From Balneolaceae bacterium (GTDB taxonomy: Bacteria; Bacteroidota; Rhodothermia; Balneolales; Balneolaceae): a stretch of 64,000 nucleotides of DNA. The notes under the pieces are model-generated. The model had not been told where the DNA came from. It made no database searches and was given only the letters and a program-made list of their open reading frames with translations. The DNA is taken from positions 80,197-144,196 of the forward strand of contig JAFIES010000048.1 of the NCBI GenBank assembly GCA_020832415.1. Reading direction: 5' to 3'. Of this stretch, positions 27,684-37,034 are shown one piece after another. The first letter of the stretch is position 1; each line of letters opens with the position of its first letter. Made by a program: the position numbers and the translations under genes.

Positions 27684-28709
27684 ATGAAACCACTTTTTTT
27701 ACAGATAGTATTTTTTGCCCTACTGTTTGCCGGAAATACAACAGATTTTCAGGCGCAGGATTTGGATCGGTACACATTCCAGTCGCGCCATATGGGTACG
27801 CAGATCAGCATCATTCTCTATGCAGAGAACGATTCCATCGCAAAAGAAGCGTCCGATGCAGCATTTGCCCGGATTGAAGAGCTCAACCAGATCATGAGTG
27901 ACTACATTGAGGAGAGTGAACTGAACCGGCTTTCACGAAAATCGGGCAGTGGTGAGTGGATGCCGATCAGCAGCGATCTGTTTGAGGTTTTGGAAGAATC
28001 GATCCGGATATCGGAGAAAACAGACGGACTATTTGATGTAACCATCGGCCCGTTGACCCACCACTGGCGTTACGTTCGCATGCATCCGGAACCGGTCTAT
28101 CCGGATGAAGCCACCCTCGATTCATTAAGAAATCTGGTAGATTATCAAGCCATTGAATTGAACGAAGGGCTGCAGAGCGCCCGGCTCAACTCGAAAAATA
28201 TGCAGCTCGATTTTGGCGGGATTGCAAAAGGGTACGCCGCACAAGAGGCTATTAATATTTTGAAAGAGTTTGGAATTGCATCCGCTCTGGTTGATGCAGG
28301 CGGAGATATCACCACGGGCAGCACACCACCCGGGCGGGCCAGCTGGGATGTGGCCATTCCCAAAGGGAGGGTGGACGGTGACATGAAATTCAGTACCGTA
28401 CAGTTTTCCGGAAAAACGCTCACCACATCGGGCGATATGTATCAGTTTGCCATCATTGACGGGCAGCGATATTCCCACATCGTAAACCCGAAAACCGGTT
28501 TGGGATCCACCGATCAGATCCAGGCAACGGTTCTCTCATCAAACGGAATGTATGCAGATGCATTTGCATCAGCCCTAACACTGATGGACCCCGAAGAGGG
28601 AATTCGGCTCATAGAAAAGATAGAGGAGGCCGAAGCACTCATTTTCCGGGAAGTAGATGGCGAAGTAAAGCAGTGGATGACACCGGGAATGGAAGTTCTT
28701 TTAAAATAG
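27684..28709 (+). CDS. apbE: FAD:protein FMN transferase (ApbE family)
   Basis: 341 aa from the preferred ATG at 27684, which gives a signal peptide (MKPLFLQIVFFALLFAG); the track's start at 27636 adds a 16-residue polar leader. ApbE attaches FMN covalently to Thr/Ser of periplasm-facing flavoproteins such as NqrB, NqrC and RnfG. Family landmarks are MGTQISIILYA, the metal/FAD region DFGGIAKGYAAQEAI, ALVDAGGDI and the C-terminal HIVNPKTGLG with the catalytic acidic residues. No Nqr/Rnf target gene is in the window. Confidence 0.9.
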   Translation: MKPLFLQIVFFALLFAGNTTDFQAQDLDRYTFQSRHMGTQISIILYAENDSIAKEASDAAFARIEELNQIMSDYIEESELNRLSRKSGSGEWMPISSDLFEVLEESIRISEKTDGLFDVTIGPLTHHWRYVRMHPEPVYPDEATLDSLRNLVDYQAIELNEGLQSARLNSKNMQLDFGGIAKGYAAQEAINILKEFGIASALVDAGGDITTGSTPPGRASWDVAIPKGRVDGDMKFSTVQFSGKTLTTSGDMYQFAIIDGQRYSHIVNPKTGLGSTDQIQATVLSSNGMYADAFASALTLMDPEEGIRLIEKIEEAEALIFREVDGEVKQWMTPGMEVLLK

Positions 28710-28764
28710 AGATCTATTTATTATATAGTTAGTAAGAACTTCAACTGAAATCCAATCTAATAGT

Positions 28765-29790
28765 ATGCTACTGTCAAAGAGATTGTTTCTACTTATTCTG
28801 CTAAGCTCCATCTTTTTTCATTCAACACTGCTTGCCCAAACAAATGAGGAAGGTGGTGTTGAGGATATTGAAGAATTTATTCGAATGGCGTGGGATGAAA
28901 TTCGGGAAGCAGAATTTTCTGACAGCCTGCAGATCGAATACTCGAATCAGATTTTCAGCTATTTTAAAGAGAACAAGGGACATGAAAATGAAGAGTTCAT
29001 CTTTTCATCGTTTGTGATGATGTGGGGAAATACAGGGCATGCAGAACATCTGGATGATTTATATGAGATGCTTGATGACGACTCACCCCTCTGGAACCAC
29101 GCCATCAACTCTTTGGGAAATCTGTATCACAGAAATGAAGATCTGGAAGCAGAAGTGTTTATTGAGAAATTACACGAGCTCGAACATAGACTTACCGACC
29201 CAATAAGCCTTTCACAGCTTATGACCTACCTCACTCGCCATTACAAAAGAGAAGGTGATAATGAGATGGTGCTTGATTATGCCCGAAAGATGATCGAGCT
29301 GAATGCAAGTGATTGGTTTGTGGATTTTGGGCTGGGTGAAATTTATGAGCTGGAATCCCTTCAAATCGGTCAGTACGCACCTGAACTTATTGCTGAAACC
29401 ATTCGTGGTGAGCCTGTTTCACTGGAGGATTACAGCGGACGATTTGTACTGCTCGAATTCTGGGGAAGCTGGTGCGGTCCCTGTATCCCTGAAATACCCT
29501 ATCTGAAAACCGTCCATGAAAGCTTTGAAGATGACCAGCTCGTAGTGATCGGGATAGCTCTGGATCGTGATACAGAAACGGTTGAAGCATTTATGGAAGA
29601 GCACGAAATGACCTGGCCGCAAATTCTTCAGGCAGACATGTTCAATGGCGAACTGGTGAACGCTTTCAACATTGGAGGTGTGCCTGCTATGTACCTCGTT
29701 GGTCCCGATGGGACAATTGTTACCCGCAACCTGCGTGGTGAGGAGATGGTTGAAGAAGTTTCTAAACTGGTGTTAGACTATTTTGATTAA
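28765..29790 (+). CDS. TlpA-like secreted thioredoxin-family protein
   Basis: 341 aa. A signal peptide (RLFLLILLSSIFFHSTLLAQ) is followed by ~180 residues of helical TPR-like sequence. A C-terminal TlpA/ResA-type thioredoxin domain (about residues 200-341) has the active site in WGSWCGPCIPEIPYLK and the cis-Pro in NIGGVPAMYLV. It would reduce periplasmic disulfides, for example in cytochrome c maturation or repair of oxidised proteins. The N-terminal helical part may bind a partner. It follows apbE by 55 bp and may be cotranscribed. Confidence 0.88.
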   Translation: MLLSKRLFLLILLSSIFFHSTLLAQTNEEGGVEDIEEFIRMAWDEIREAEFSDSLQIEYSNQIFSYFKENKGHENEEFIFSSFVMMWGNTGHAEHLDDLYEMLDDDSPLWNHAINSLGNLYHRNEDLEAEVFIEKLHELEHRLTDPISLSQLMTYLTRHYKREGDNEMVLDYARKMIELNASDWFVDFGLGEIYELESLQIGQYAPELIAETIRGEPVSLEDYSGRFVLLEFWGSWCGPCIPEIPYLKTVHESFEDDQLVVIGIALDRDTETVEAFMEEHEMTWPQILQADMFNGELVNAFNIGGVPAMYLVGPDGTIVTRNLRGEEMVEEVSKLVLDYFD

Positions 29791-29852
29791 TACACTTCGG
29801 GGATGCATTTCAACTGCTGCCTCGATTCATTACCAAACCAATACAGATTCAG

Positions 29853-29882
29853 GCCTCGACATGCGCTCAATGTGAGGTTTAG
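29853..29882. repeat. Possible very decayed fragment of the TIR element family
   Basis: ATGCGCTCAATGTGAGGTTT resembles ATGCGCTCAATATGACGGATT in the element at 57162-57333. The shared core is 11 bp exact plus scattered matches. It lies in a 138-bp gene-free gap. Too short to be certain. Confidence 0.25.
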
Positions 29883-29928
29883 TGTAAAGTAGATATCGTA
29901 ATCTGAATTTTCTGAGATTTAAATCAAA

Positions 29929-30870
29929 TCAAACCTCAAAATCATCGGCTTTAAGATACGCCTCAATTAATTTAAGCTCGCCTTCAATTCCTTCTTCCGA
30001 TTTACCGTGCTCCATACCAACAATACCATCGAACCCCTTTTCATACACAAATTTAAAGATGTTACGGTAGTTCACCTCTCCGGTGTAAGGTTCATGGCGT
30101 CCGGGATGGTCGGCAACCTGCAGATACGGGATCTCATCCCAGGCGCGTTCCATATTGGGAATCATATTTCCTTCTGTAATGGCTTGGTGATACGCATCAT
30201 AAAGCACCTTGCAGGATGGGCTTCCCACATGTTTGCAAATTCTGTACGCCTGTGAGGTTTTTGTGAGAACCATTCCGGGATGGTCTCTTAAAGTGTTTAG
30301 AGGCTCAATTACCATCACAAGATTATGAGGTTCCAGAATTTCGGCTGCCCGCTTCAGGGCGTCAATCACCAGAAGCTCCTGGTAATCCATATCGAGCTGA
30401 AGATTTACAAAACCGGGCACAACGGTCATCCATTTGGCGCCAACTCTCTTTGCTACATCAACAGATTCGCGGATCTCATCTAAAAACTGGTTCAATTTTT
30501 CATCATCACCGCTTGTGAGGCTTGGCTCGTGCCAGTAGATGGTGTGGGCTACAAATACACCCATCGTCATGCCGGAATCTTCGAGCTGTCGCCCGATTCG
30601 CTCCTGCATATCAATTGTGCGGCCCTTCATACCGTTATCCTCAAGTCCGCCAAAACCAAGATCGGCCATAAATTTCAGCTGATCGATCGGATCATTCCCT
30701 GCATGTGCCCTGAATGTGTTAAAGTTAGGGGCATATTTCAGTTTAAAATCGTGTTTTTGGAGCAGATCCTGCGGATTCAATTCTGTTGATCTATTGGTTG
30801 AGAGTCCGGATCCTGTTGCGAATGCAGTGCCGGCCATAAGGCTGTTTTTAAGAAAGTTTTTTCTGTCCAT
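29929..30870 (-). CDS. Secreted hydroxypyruvate-isomerase-like TIM-barrel protein
   Basis: 313 aa. The N terminus (MDRKNFLKNSLMAGTAFATG) is a weak Tat-type or Sec signal, as in many Bacteroidota sugar enzymes. The body is an AP-endonuclease-2-type TIM barrel: KYAPNFNTFRAHAGNDPIDQ, VMVIEPLN (metal Glu), CKVLYDAYHQ (metal Asp/His) and GIVGMEHGKSEEG (metal Glu). Hydroxypyruvate isomerase or a related ketose epimerase is the best match; the exact substrate cannot be given. It lies downstream of the Gfo/Idh gene but after its terminator. Confidence 0.85.
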   Translation of the reverse strand: MDRKNFLKNSLMAGTAFATGSGLSTNRSTELNPQDLLQKHDFKLKYAPNFNTFRAHAGNDPIDQLKFMADLGFGGLEDNGMKGRTIDMQERIGRQLEDSGMTMGVFVAHTIYWHEPSLTSGDDEKLNQFLDEIRESVDVAKRVGAKWMTVVPGFVNLQLDMDYQELLVIDALKRAAEILEPHNLVMVIEPLNTLRDHPGMVLTKTSQAYRICKHVGSPSCKVLYDAYHQAITEGNMIPNMERAWDEIPYLQVADHPGRHEPYTGEVNYRNIFKFVYEKGFDGIVGMEHGKSEEGIEGELKLIEAYLKADDFEV

Positions 30871-30988
30871 AAGTTTGAGCTTTTACGAATTGGATGTTCA
30901 ATTTATTCTGTGTTCAGACGTACGAATCATTTTGATATCGGGCATATCTCCAAGATATATAAAATATTGAGAGTCGGTAGTTTAGATC

Positions 30989-31027
30989 AAAAAAAATCCG
31001 CAGAGGATCTCTCCACCTGCGGATTAT
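30989..31027 (-). terminator. Rho-independent terminator of the Gfo/Idh gene
   Basis: On the minus strand AATCCGCAG and CTGCGGATT form a 9-bp perfect stem followed by TTTTTT. It lies 27 bp after the oxidoreductase stop codon. Confidence 0.85.
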
Positions 31028-31053
31028 AAATGAGGCAAGAACCAAAACAAAAA

Positions 31054-32391
31054 TTAATGAGGCCTCGATACACCCGGAACCGGTACAGGGTAGTATCCGT
31101 TTTCGTCGGGAAGAACCGGGGGTTCCATATCCCAGCCTGTATAATCCGGCATCAGCTGTGCATCAGAATTGAGTGCCTGATCCCAGGTAATCATTTGGCC
31201 GGAGTAGGTTGCCATTCGTCCCATCACAGCTGTGAGGGTGGTTTTTGCTCCGTAATCGATATCATCAATCACTTCACCCTTGCGGATAGCAGCAAACAGT
31301 TCATCGTGCTCCTGCTGGTATGGGTTGGGATTGTCGGTGCCATCATGGTCATATCGGATAATTCCATTTCTGTCGCGAATAATTGCGTTGTGAGATGAAT
31401 CGGTATTTACATTACCGCGGGTTCCCTGGAAGGCTTCTGCCACTCGAGAGAATGTATTCTGCTGATGGCGGCACTGTGCAGAGATAACGGCACCGCTCGG
31501 GTAGGTGTACTCCACAAAGTGATGGTCAAAAATCTGTCCATATTTTTTGTCGATTCTCACTTCACGGCCGCCCATTCCCTGTGCCGTTTCGGGATATTCT
31601 CCGATAAACCAGTTGGCCACATCGATGTTGTGAATATTCTGTTCCAGAATGTGATCTCCGGCAAGCCATGTAAAATAGAACCAGTTTCTTATCTGGTATT
31701 CCACTTCGCTCATGTCCGGTTCACGCTCGCGTACCCAAACGCCGCCATCATTCCAGTAAACCTGTCCCGAAATAATATCACCAATCTCTCCGTCGAGAAT
31801 TCGCTTATAGGTTTCGCGGTAGTTGTTCTGATATCTTCTCTGAAGCCCTAGTACCATATTCAGTTTTTTCTCGCGGGCTTCGCGGGCGGCATCAAGCACA
31901 CGGCGAACCCCGGGAGCATCGGTAGCCACAGGTTTTTCGATAAACATGTGCACACCGGCTTTTACAGCTTCTTCAAAGTGATCGGGCCGGAATCCCGGGG
32001 GGGCAGTCAGAATTACCACATCAGCCAGTGCTGTTGCGTGCTTGTATGCATCAAATCCCACAAATTTATGCTCTTCGGGTACATCAAGCCTGCCGGTTTC
32101 AAGATGGCGCTGTGAAAGGGCGTTGTAGCTGGAGTCGATCCTGTCGCGAAACAGATCGGCCATGGCAACTATCTTCACGCCGGGATCAGCAGCCAGTGCC
32201 TGGTTTGCAGCACCGGTTCCCCGGCCTCCGCAGCCAATTATGGCAACTTTTAGTGTATCACCACCGCCTGCATAGGCTGAAGCCCCAACAGGAAGGCTGC
32301 TCAGAAAGAGTCCTCCACCGGCCGCGAGTGTCGTTTTTTTCATAAAGTCCCTTCTTGTAATACCTTGCTGCAACATATTTTTCTTATTCAT
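31054..32391 (-). CDS. Secreted Gfo/Idh/MocA family oxidoreductase
   Basis: 445 aa with a twin-arginine signal (ITRRDFMKKTTLAAGGGLFL). The NAD(P)-binding Rossmann motif is VAIIGCGGRGTGAANQA, and the family's EKPVATDAPGVRRVLDAA provides the conserved lysine of the active site. The C-terminal part has the beta-sheet domain. Tat export of a folded, cofactor-loaded member is typical of Bacteroidota sugar and cyclitol catabolism or of glycoside-hydrolase-like GH109 relatives. The reaction cannot be fixed. Cotranscribed with the FGE-like lipoprotein gene 45 bp upstream. Confidence 0.85.
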   Translation of the reverse strand: MNKKNMLQQGITRRDFMKKTTLAAGGGLFLSSLPVGASAYAGGGDTLKVAIIGCGGRGTGAANQALAADPGVKIVAMADLFRDRIDSSYNALSQRHLETGRLDVPEEHKFVGFDAYKHATALADVVILTAPPGFRPDHFEEAVKAGVHMFIEKPVATDAPGVRRVLDAAREAREKKLNMVLGLQRRYQNNYRETYKRILDGEIGDIISGQVYWNDGGVWVREREPDMSEVEYQIRNWFYFTWLAGDHILEQNIHNIDVANWFIGEYPETAQGMGGREVRIDKKYGQIFDHHFVEYTYPSGAVISAQCRHQQNTFSRVAEAFQGTRGNVNTDSSHNAIIRDRNGIIRYDHDGTDNPNPYQQEHDELFAAIRKGEVIDDIDYGAKTTLTAVMGRMATYSGQMITWDQALNSDAQLMPDYTGWDMEPPVLPDENGYYPVPVPGVSRPH

Positions 32392-32436
32392 GAGTGTATT
32401 TATTTGGTTGATGTAATTCCGATGTTATGGTTCGTT

Positions 32437-33573
32437 TTAGAAGTAGTCTTGAATGGCTTCAATCCAATATTTCTCCATCTCTTCAACGGTCTCAGGCTGA
32501 TCTTTTGGCATCACAACCCGAAAACCAACGAAAGGTGCATTGGTATGCCACCACATGCTTTTTGGCAGCTGCGGATCGTTCATTTTCCATGCAGGACTTG
32601 AGCCTCTTCGATTCAGGCAGCTTGCTGCTTCTGCTCCATCCATCCAGGAGCCGCCTCTGGTTGCACGGGGGTAGAGCTGATCGGGTGCGAACATGGGGTT
32701 CACGGCCGGCTCATTACCAAGCTGAGCAAAATAATCCTCGTGATACTGGTCGAAGGTCCATTCGGTAACATTTCCGAGCATATCATACAACCCGAATGCG
32801 TTTGGTTCTTTTGTTCCAACACGTGCATAACTTCGGTCGCTGTTTCCTCTGTGCCATGCGTATCGATCGGGATTTCTTGGTGGCGTGTACTGTTCATTGG
32901 CACCGGCACGGCAGGCGTACTCCCATTCGGCTTCGGTAGGCAAGCGGTAGAAATTTCCGGTTTTTACGGTAAGCCACTTTGTAAACATAAAGGCTGCGTA
33001 GTGTGTCATGTTGATGGCGGGATATCCATCAGACCCCATTCCAAGACTGAGGTCTCCATACGCAGGTGATGGTGTTGAAATCACATCGGCAGGAATTTCG
33101 GCTTCCCGGAGCACTTCAAGAACTTCATCGGTTAATGTTGGTGATGAGGTGGCATCGGCATCAATATCCACATCATAAAATACCTGCCACAGCTGCCGGC
33201 GGATATTCTCAATCGATTCGTTGGCGAAAAGATTGTATTGATTCCAGGTAATTTCGTACTTGCCCATCCAGAAATCGTCCACAACCACTTCATGTTCATT
33301 CCCCATCATAAAGCTTCCGCCGGGAACGGGCACCATCTCGATCACTTGGGGTGTTCCTGAGATCTCTTCAGTGAACGGAGCAAAATCGCTGCTGTATTCA
33401 ATTACTGCTGTTGCTGCAGATTCAGCGGGAGTTGCGGCATCATCAGGTGTTGAGGCGGTTTCGGTGGAGGTGCATCCAAACAGTAAAACTACAATCAAAA
33501 AAGGTGATAAAATGGCCGTTACTTTTAAGGGAGACATACGTCGGGCGGTTTTGAATGGCTTAAATCGTTTCAT
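32437..33573 (-). CDS. FGE/SUMF1-domain lipoprotein (GldK-like)
   Basis: 378 aa. A lipoprotein signal ends in VVLLFGCTST. The FGE-sulfatase domain runs from VPGGSFMMGNEHEVVVDDF through WMGKYEITWNQY and RLPTEAEWEYACRAG to RGGSWMDG and GFRVVM at the end. True formylglycine-generating enzymes use a Cys pair spaced CxxxxC near this last motif; here a single Cys is seen (AASCLNRRG). It is therefore probably a structural relative of GldK-type or substrate-binding proteins rather than an FGE. Operon with the Gfo/Idh enzyme. Confidence 0.8.
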   Translation of the reverse strand: MKRFKPFKTARRMSPLKVTAILSPFLIVVLLFGCTSTETASTPDDAATPAESAATAVIEYSSDFAPFTEEISGTPQVIEMVPVPGGSFMMGNEHEVVVDDFWMGKYEITWNQYNLFANESIENIRRQLWQVFYDVDIDADATSSPTLTDEVLEVLREAEIPADVISTPSPAYGDLSLGMGSDGYPAINMTHYAAFMFTKWLTVKTGNFYRLPTEAEWEYACRAGANEQYTPPRNPDRYAWHRGNSDRSYARVGTKEPNAFGLYDMLGNVTEWTFDQYHEDYFAQLGNEPAVNPMFAPDQLYPRATRGGSWMDGAEAASCLNRRGSSPAWKMNDPQLPKSMWWHTNAPFVGFRVVMPKDQPETVEEMEKYWIEAIQDYF

Positions 33574-33967
33574 TGCATTACTTCAGGTCATTTTCGGTTA
33601 ACAAAAGGTGTTTCAGAATGTACTGATTACTCTTGTTCTATAACTGTTTGATCTTGTAAAATAACATACATAATCAATTAATGAATTAAGGTTTTCCCTG
33701 AAATAATTCAAATCAAATGATGCTTTTTTACACTATATCAACGCCCGTATTTGTAAATTCTTGGATGATCTGAGTATTAAAATCCTCTCTCAAATATTGA
33801 ATCGACTCTAAGTCGATGATTATAGTGCTATAAATCTATTTTAAAGATCAATTAAGAAGACGATTATTTGTTCGTTGATGGATGAAAAAGGTTCTTGCTG
33901 TTTTTAATCAGAACGGGATTTACTCGGCTCCTGTTAAATAAAGAAAGGCTAATTACATTGGAAAATT
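33574..33967. other. 394-bp divergent promoter region
   Basis: AT-rich, between the FGE-like gene (minus) and the aldo/keto reductase gene (plus). A short inverted repeat ATCGACTCTAAGTCGAT lies in the middle (from about 33806) and may be an operator, but it is only 6 bp per arm. AAGAAAGG sits about 18 bp before the reductase ATG. No ORF is convincing. Confidence 0.5.
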
Positions 33968-34966
33968 ATGGAATATCGATTTTTAGGACGATCGGGTTTA
34001 AAAGTATCAGCACTATCATTTGGTTCGTGGGTTACATTCGGGGATCAGGTTGATGAGAGTATTGCTTACAACTGTATGGTTGAAGCGTACGATGCAGGCG
34101 TAAATTTTTTCGATAATGCAGAGGCGTATGCAGGCGGAGAATCCGAAGTAATGATGGGAAACATCATTAAGAAAGCCGGCTGGAAACGGACTGACCTTGT
34201 GCTGTCCACAAAAATATTCTGGGGAGGTGAAGGCCCAAACAATACAGGCTTATCATATAAGCACATTATTGAAGGAACCGATTCTGCATTAAAACGAATG
34301 CAGACCGAATATGTGGACCTGATATTTTGCCATCGCCCGGATATTCATACACCCATCGAAGAGACCGTATGGGCGATGAATCAGGTAATTCAACAAGGTA
34401 AAGCGTTTTACTGGGGTACCAGTGAGTGGCCCGCTGAGATGATCAGAGAAGCATACCACTTCGCAAAACGTGAACACCTTCGTCCGCCTCTGATGGAGCA
34501 GCCTCAGTACCATATGTTTCATCGCGACAGGGTTGAGCAGGAGTACGCCTCACTCTACGATGATATCGGCTTGGGCACCACCATTTGGAGCCCTCTTGCA
34601 AGCGGACTGCTTACCGGGAAATACAACGATGGGATCCCTGACGACAGCCGCCTGGCCCTCGAACAGTACGACTGGCTCAGAGAAACTATACTTGAGAGCG
34701 AACAGGGACGGGAGAATCTGAAAAAAGTGGAAAAACTCGCCAAACTGGCAGATGATGCCGGGCTTAAATTACCGGAGCTGGCACTGCTTTGGTGCCTGAA
34801 AAATCCCAATGTAAGCACGGTTATTACCGGTGCATCCAAGCCGGAACAAGTTCGCCAGAACATGAAATCTCTCGAAAAAGAACACATCCTTACGGTTGAT
34901 CTGATGGAGCGAGTTGAAGAGATCCTAGACAACCGCCCAAAACCCCCGCAAGATTTCAGGCCATAA
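33968..34966 (+). CDS. Aldo/keto reductase (Kv-beta-like subfamily)
   Basis: 332 aa NADPH-dependent oxidoreductase. It begins [20 protein letters not shown] and holds the family tetrad: Asp/Tyr in [14 protein letters not shown], Lys in [13 protein letters not shown] and His in LIFCHRPD. The C-terminal cofactor loop is [16 protein letters not shown]. The closest recognisable group is the potassium-channel beta-subunit-like AKRs, common as housekeeping carbonyl reductases. No potassium channel gene adjoins it. Substrate unknown; single gene. Confidence 0.88.
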   Translation: MEYRFLGRSGLKVSALSFGSWVTFGDQVDESIAYNCMVEAYDAGVNFFDNAEAYAGGESEVMMGNIIKKAGWKRTDLVLSTKIFWGGEGPNNTGLSYKHIIEGTDSALKRMQTEYVDLIFCHRPDIHTPIEETVWAMNQVIQQGKAFYWGTSEWPAEMIREAYHFAKREHLRPPLMEQPQYHMFHRDRVEQEYASLYDDIGLGTTIWSPLASGLLTGKYNDGIPDDSRLALEQYDWLRETILESEQGRENLKKVEKLAKLADDAGLKLPELALLWCLKNPNVSTVITGASKPEQVRQNMKSLEKEHILTVDLMERVEEILDNRPKPPQDFRP

Positions 34967-35028
34967 GTCAATTAACGTTATTGAATTTGGCAAACAGGAA
35001 GTTCCCCTCTTTTTCAAGTCTCTTTTGA

Positions 35029-35044
35029 TCCCGAGACTTCGGGA
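35029..35044 (+). terminator. Weak hairpin downstream of the aldo/keto reductase gene
   Basis: TCCCGA-GACT-TCGGGA is a perfect 6-bp stem. The T-run (TTTTT) starts 11 bp later, which is far for a normal terminator. Confidence 0.35.
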
Positions 35045-35151
35045 GAGGGCTCATCTTTTTACCCGCGAAGCGATCTAGGGGTTGTTGAATCAGGCAGAGG
35101 AGCTAATTTTACAAATTGTAGTCCATCTCTGAGTGCTGTAACCACCCCTAA

Positions 35152-35172
35152 CCCCTCCTTACGAAGGAGGGG
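35152..35172. repeat. CCCCTCCTT/AAGGAGGGG hairpin between convergent genes
   Basis: A 9-bp perfect stem with loop ACG lies between the convergent reductase and leuB genes. The same G/C-run type of palindrome recurs at 37011-37028 and, shorter, at 60187-60206. Such CCCCTCC palindromes are frequent in Bacteroidota intergenic DNA and may serve as bidirectional terminators here. Confidence 0.55.
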
Positions 35173-35211
35173 AGACTCTTTTCATAATTCTTGTGTAGAA
35201 CTCATATCTGT

Positions 35212-36312
35212 TTATAGGGATACCATATCCTTCTCCATAACAGCTTTCAATAGCAGATCAGCGATTTCGCGGGTGTTGGAAAGAGTGGTGCCGGGCTCTT
35301 CCGTGTAGAGATCGGCGGTGCGTAATCCGTTTTTCAATACGGTCTGGATGGCATTTTCAATATTTTGAGCTGCATTCTCCAGGTTCAGGGAGTATCTGCA
35401 CAGCAGAGCTGCTGAAGCCACGGCTGCAAGCGGATTGGCAATCCCCTGACCTGCAATGTCGGGAGCTGAGCCGTGTACCGGTTCATAGAGCGCATTCTCA
35501 CCACCAAGACTGGCAGAGGGAAGCATTCCAAGAGATCCTGTAAGCATGGAAGCGGCATCACTTAATATATCACCAAACAGATTTCCTGTTACCATTACAT
35601 CAAACTGCTTGGGGTCTCGGATGATCTGCATCGCGCAGTTATCCACCAGCATGTGAGAGAGCTCCACATCAGGGTACTCGTCAGCAATTTCGAGAATCGA
35701 TTTTCTCCACATTCGTGAACTTTCAAGTACATTGGCTTTATCTACAGAGCAGACACGCCCGTCTCGTTTTTTGGCGGCTTCAAAGGCAACACGGGCAACA
35801 CGCTGCACTTCTGAACGGCTGTATTTCATGGTATCTACAGAGTAGGGATCACCATTTTCTTCGGAGGTGTATCTCGGCTCCCCAAAATAGACTCCGCCCG
35901 TCAGCTCCCGGACAATGAGAATGTCGGTTCCTTCTATCACTTCCTCTTTGAGGGTAGAGGCACCTGCAAGAGCCGGGTAAACCTGAATAGGTCTGAGATT
36001 GGCATATACTCCAAGCTCTTTTCTGAGTTTTAACAATCCGGCTTCCGGGCGCTTGTCGGCGCTGAGGTTATCCCATTTAGGGCCGCCGACGGCGCCCAGA
36101 AGCACAATTTTTGTCTGCTTGCAACTTTCTAAAATCTCATCGGTTACCGGCATGCCATGCTGTTCGTAGCATGTACCCCCGAAAGGATGTTCCGTGACGT
36201 CAATGGCTACATCAGCCTGGCGGCAGGCCTCTTTCAAAACGTTAACAGCCACTGCTGTTACTTCGGGGCCAATGCCATCACCCGGCAGGGTAACAATATT
36301 CACTTTTTTCAT
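35212..36312 (-). CDS. leuB: 3-isopropylmalate dehydrogenase
   Basis: 366 aa NAD-dependent decarboxylating dehydrogenase that makes 2-oxoisocaproate for leucine synthesis; it can also act on methylmalate from the citramalate route. Motifs: [30 protein letters not shown] (substrate loop), [15 protein letters not shown], and [20 protein letters not shown] with the metal-binding Asp. C-terminal [20 protein letters not shown] binds NAD. Its start overlaps the leuD stop by 4 bp (ATGA). Last gene of the ilv-leu operon. Confidence 0.95.
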   Translation of the reverse strand: MKKVNIVTLPGDGIGPEVTAVAVNVLKEACRQADVAIDVTEHPFGGTCYEQHGMPVTDEILESCKQTKIVLLGAVGGPKWDNLSADKRPEAGLLKLRKELGVYANLRPIQVYPALAGASTLKEEVIEGTDILIVRELTGGVYFGEPRYTSEENGDPYSVDTMKYSRSEVQRVARVAFEAAKKRDGRVCSVDKANVLESSRMWRKSILEIADEYPDVELSHMLVDNCAMQIIRDPKQFDVMVTGNLFGDILSDAASMLTGSLGMLPSASLGGENALYEPVHGSAPDIAGQGIANPLAAVASAALLCRYSLNLENAAQNIENAIQTVLKNGLRTADLYTEEPGTTLSNTREIADLLLKAVMEKDMVSL

Positions 36313-36884
36313 TTAGCAGGTACCATTCCATTTTGTCGTGCATATTCAAAAATTCCGCCGGCATGCACAATGTCTGCCACACTTCCCAGCGGTTTGATGT
36401 TGTACAATTTATCCTGCGTAACATTTTTCAGGGTATGATTTACCTGGTCTATTTCCAGTTCATCACCTGTTTTTACCTCCTTGCTGAGGTCTTCGAAACT
36501 TTCGAAAGGGATCAGAAAACCGCCATCCACAGAATTTCTGTAAAAGATACGTGCATACGTTGGAGATACAATCGCCTCAATACCTGCTATTTCAAGGCAT
36601 GCAGGAGCATGCTCTCGCGATGATCCGCATCCAAAATTATCGCTTGCAACGATGATCTTGAATTGACTTTCTGTTTCACCATCTTTGGTGAGCGGAATAT
36701 TCCCTTCCGGAAGGCCCGATTCGGCAGAGGGTACACCGGAAAGTGCATATTTTCCGTACAATTTTCGTTCTTCGGGATCTTCAAGGCTATATACAAGATG
36801 TGCTGCCGGGATGATCTGATCTGTGTCGATATTTTTTCCCAATACAAAGGCTCTTCCTTTGATGGGTGCAGAGTTTTTACTCAT
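36309..36884 (-). CDS. leuD: 3-isopropylmalate dehydratase, small subunit
   Basis: 191 aa. With LeuC it isomerises 2-isopropylmalate to 3-isopropylmalate. The swivel-domain motif [20 protein letters not shown] is clear, preceded by [12 protein letters not shown]. The length is that of the short LeuD form that pairs with the HacA-like LeuC class, which is what lies upstream. Overlaps leuB by 4 bp; 150 bp separate it from leuC, an unusual break inside the operon that holds a palindrome. Confidence 0.95.
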   Translation of the reverse strand: MSKNSAPIKGRAFVLGKNIDTDQIIPAAHLVYSLEDPEERKLYGKYALSGVPSAESGLPEGNIPLTKDGETESQFKIIVASDNFGCGSSREHAPACLEIAGIEAIVSPTYARIFYRNSVDGGFLIPFESFEDLSKEVKTGDELEIDQVNHTLKNVTQDKLYNIKPLGSVADIVHAGGIFEYARQNGMVPAK

Positions 36885-37010
36885 GTTATTTTTTAGATTC
36901 TATCGTAATTAAAAATTTGGTTAATCTCCTTTAGAGAGGTGAAATGTTCGTTTTAGCTACTTGCCGGTTCAACACACTCCTGATGATTTCGCTTATCGCT
37001 TAATCATTTG

Positions 37011-37028
37011 TCCCCTCTCAAGAGGGGA
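37011..37028. repeat. Palindrome in the leuC-leuD gap
   Basis: TCCCCTCT-CA-AGAGGGGA is a perfect 8-bp stem with a 2-nt loop, 7 bp from the leuC stop. Similar in composition to the palindrome after leuB. No T-run follows in the operon direction, so it should not stop transcription; it may stabilise the 3' end of an RNA fragment. Confidence 0.5.
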
Positions 37029-37034
37029 GTTTTC

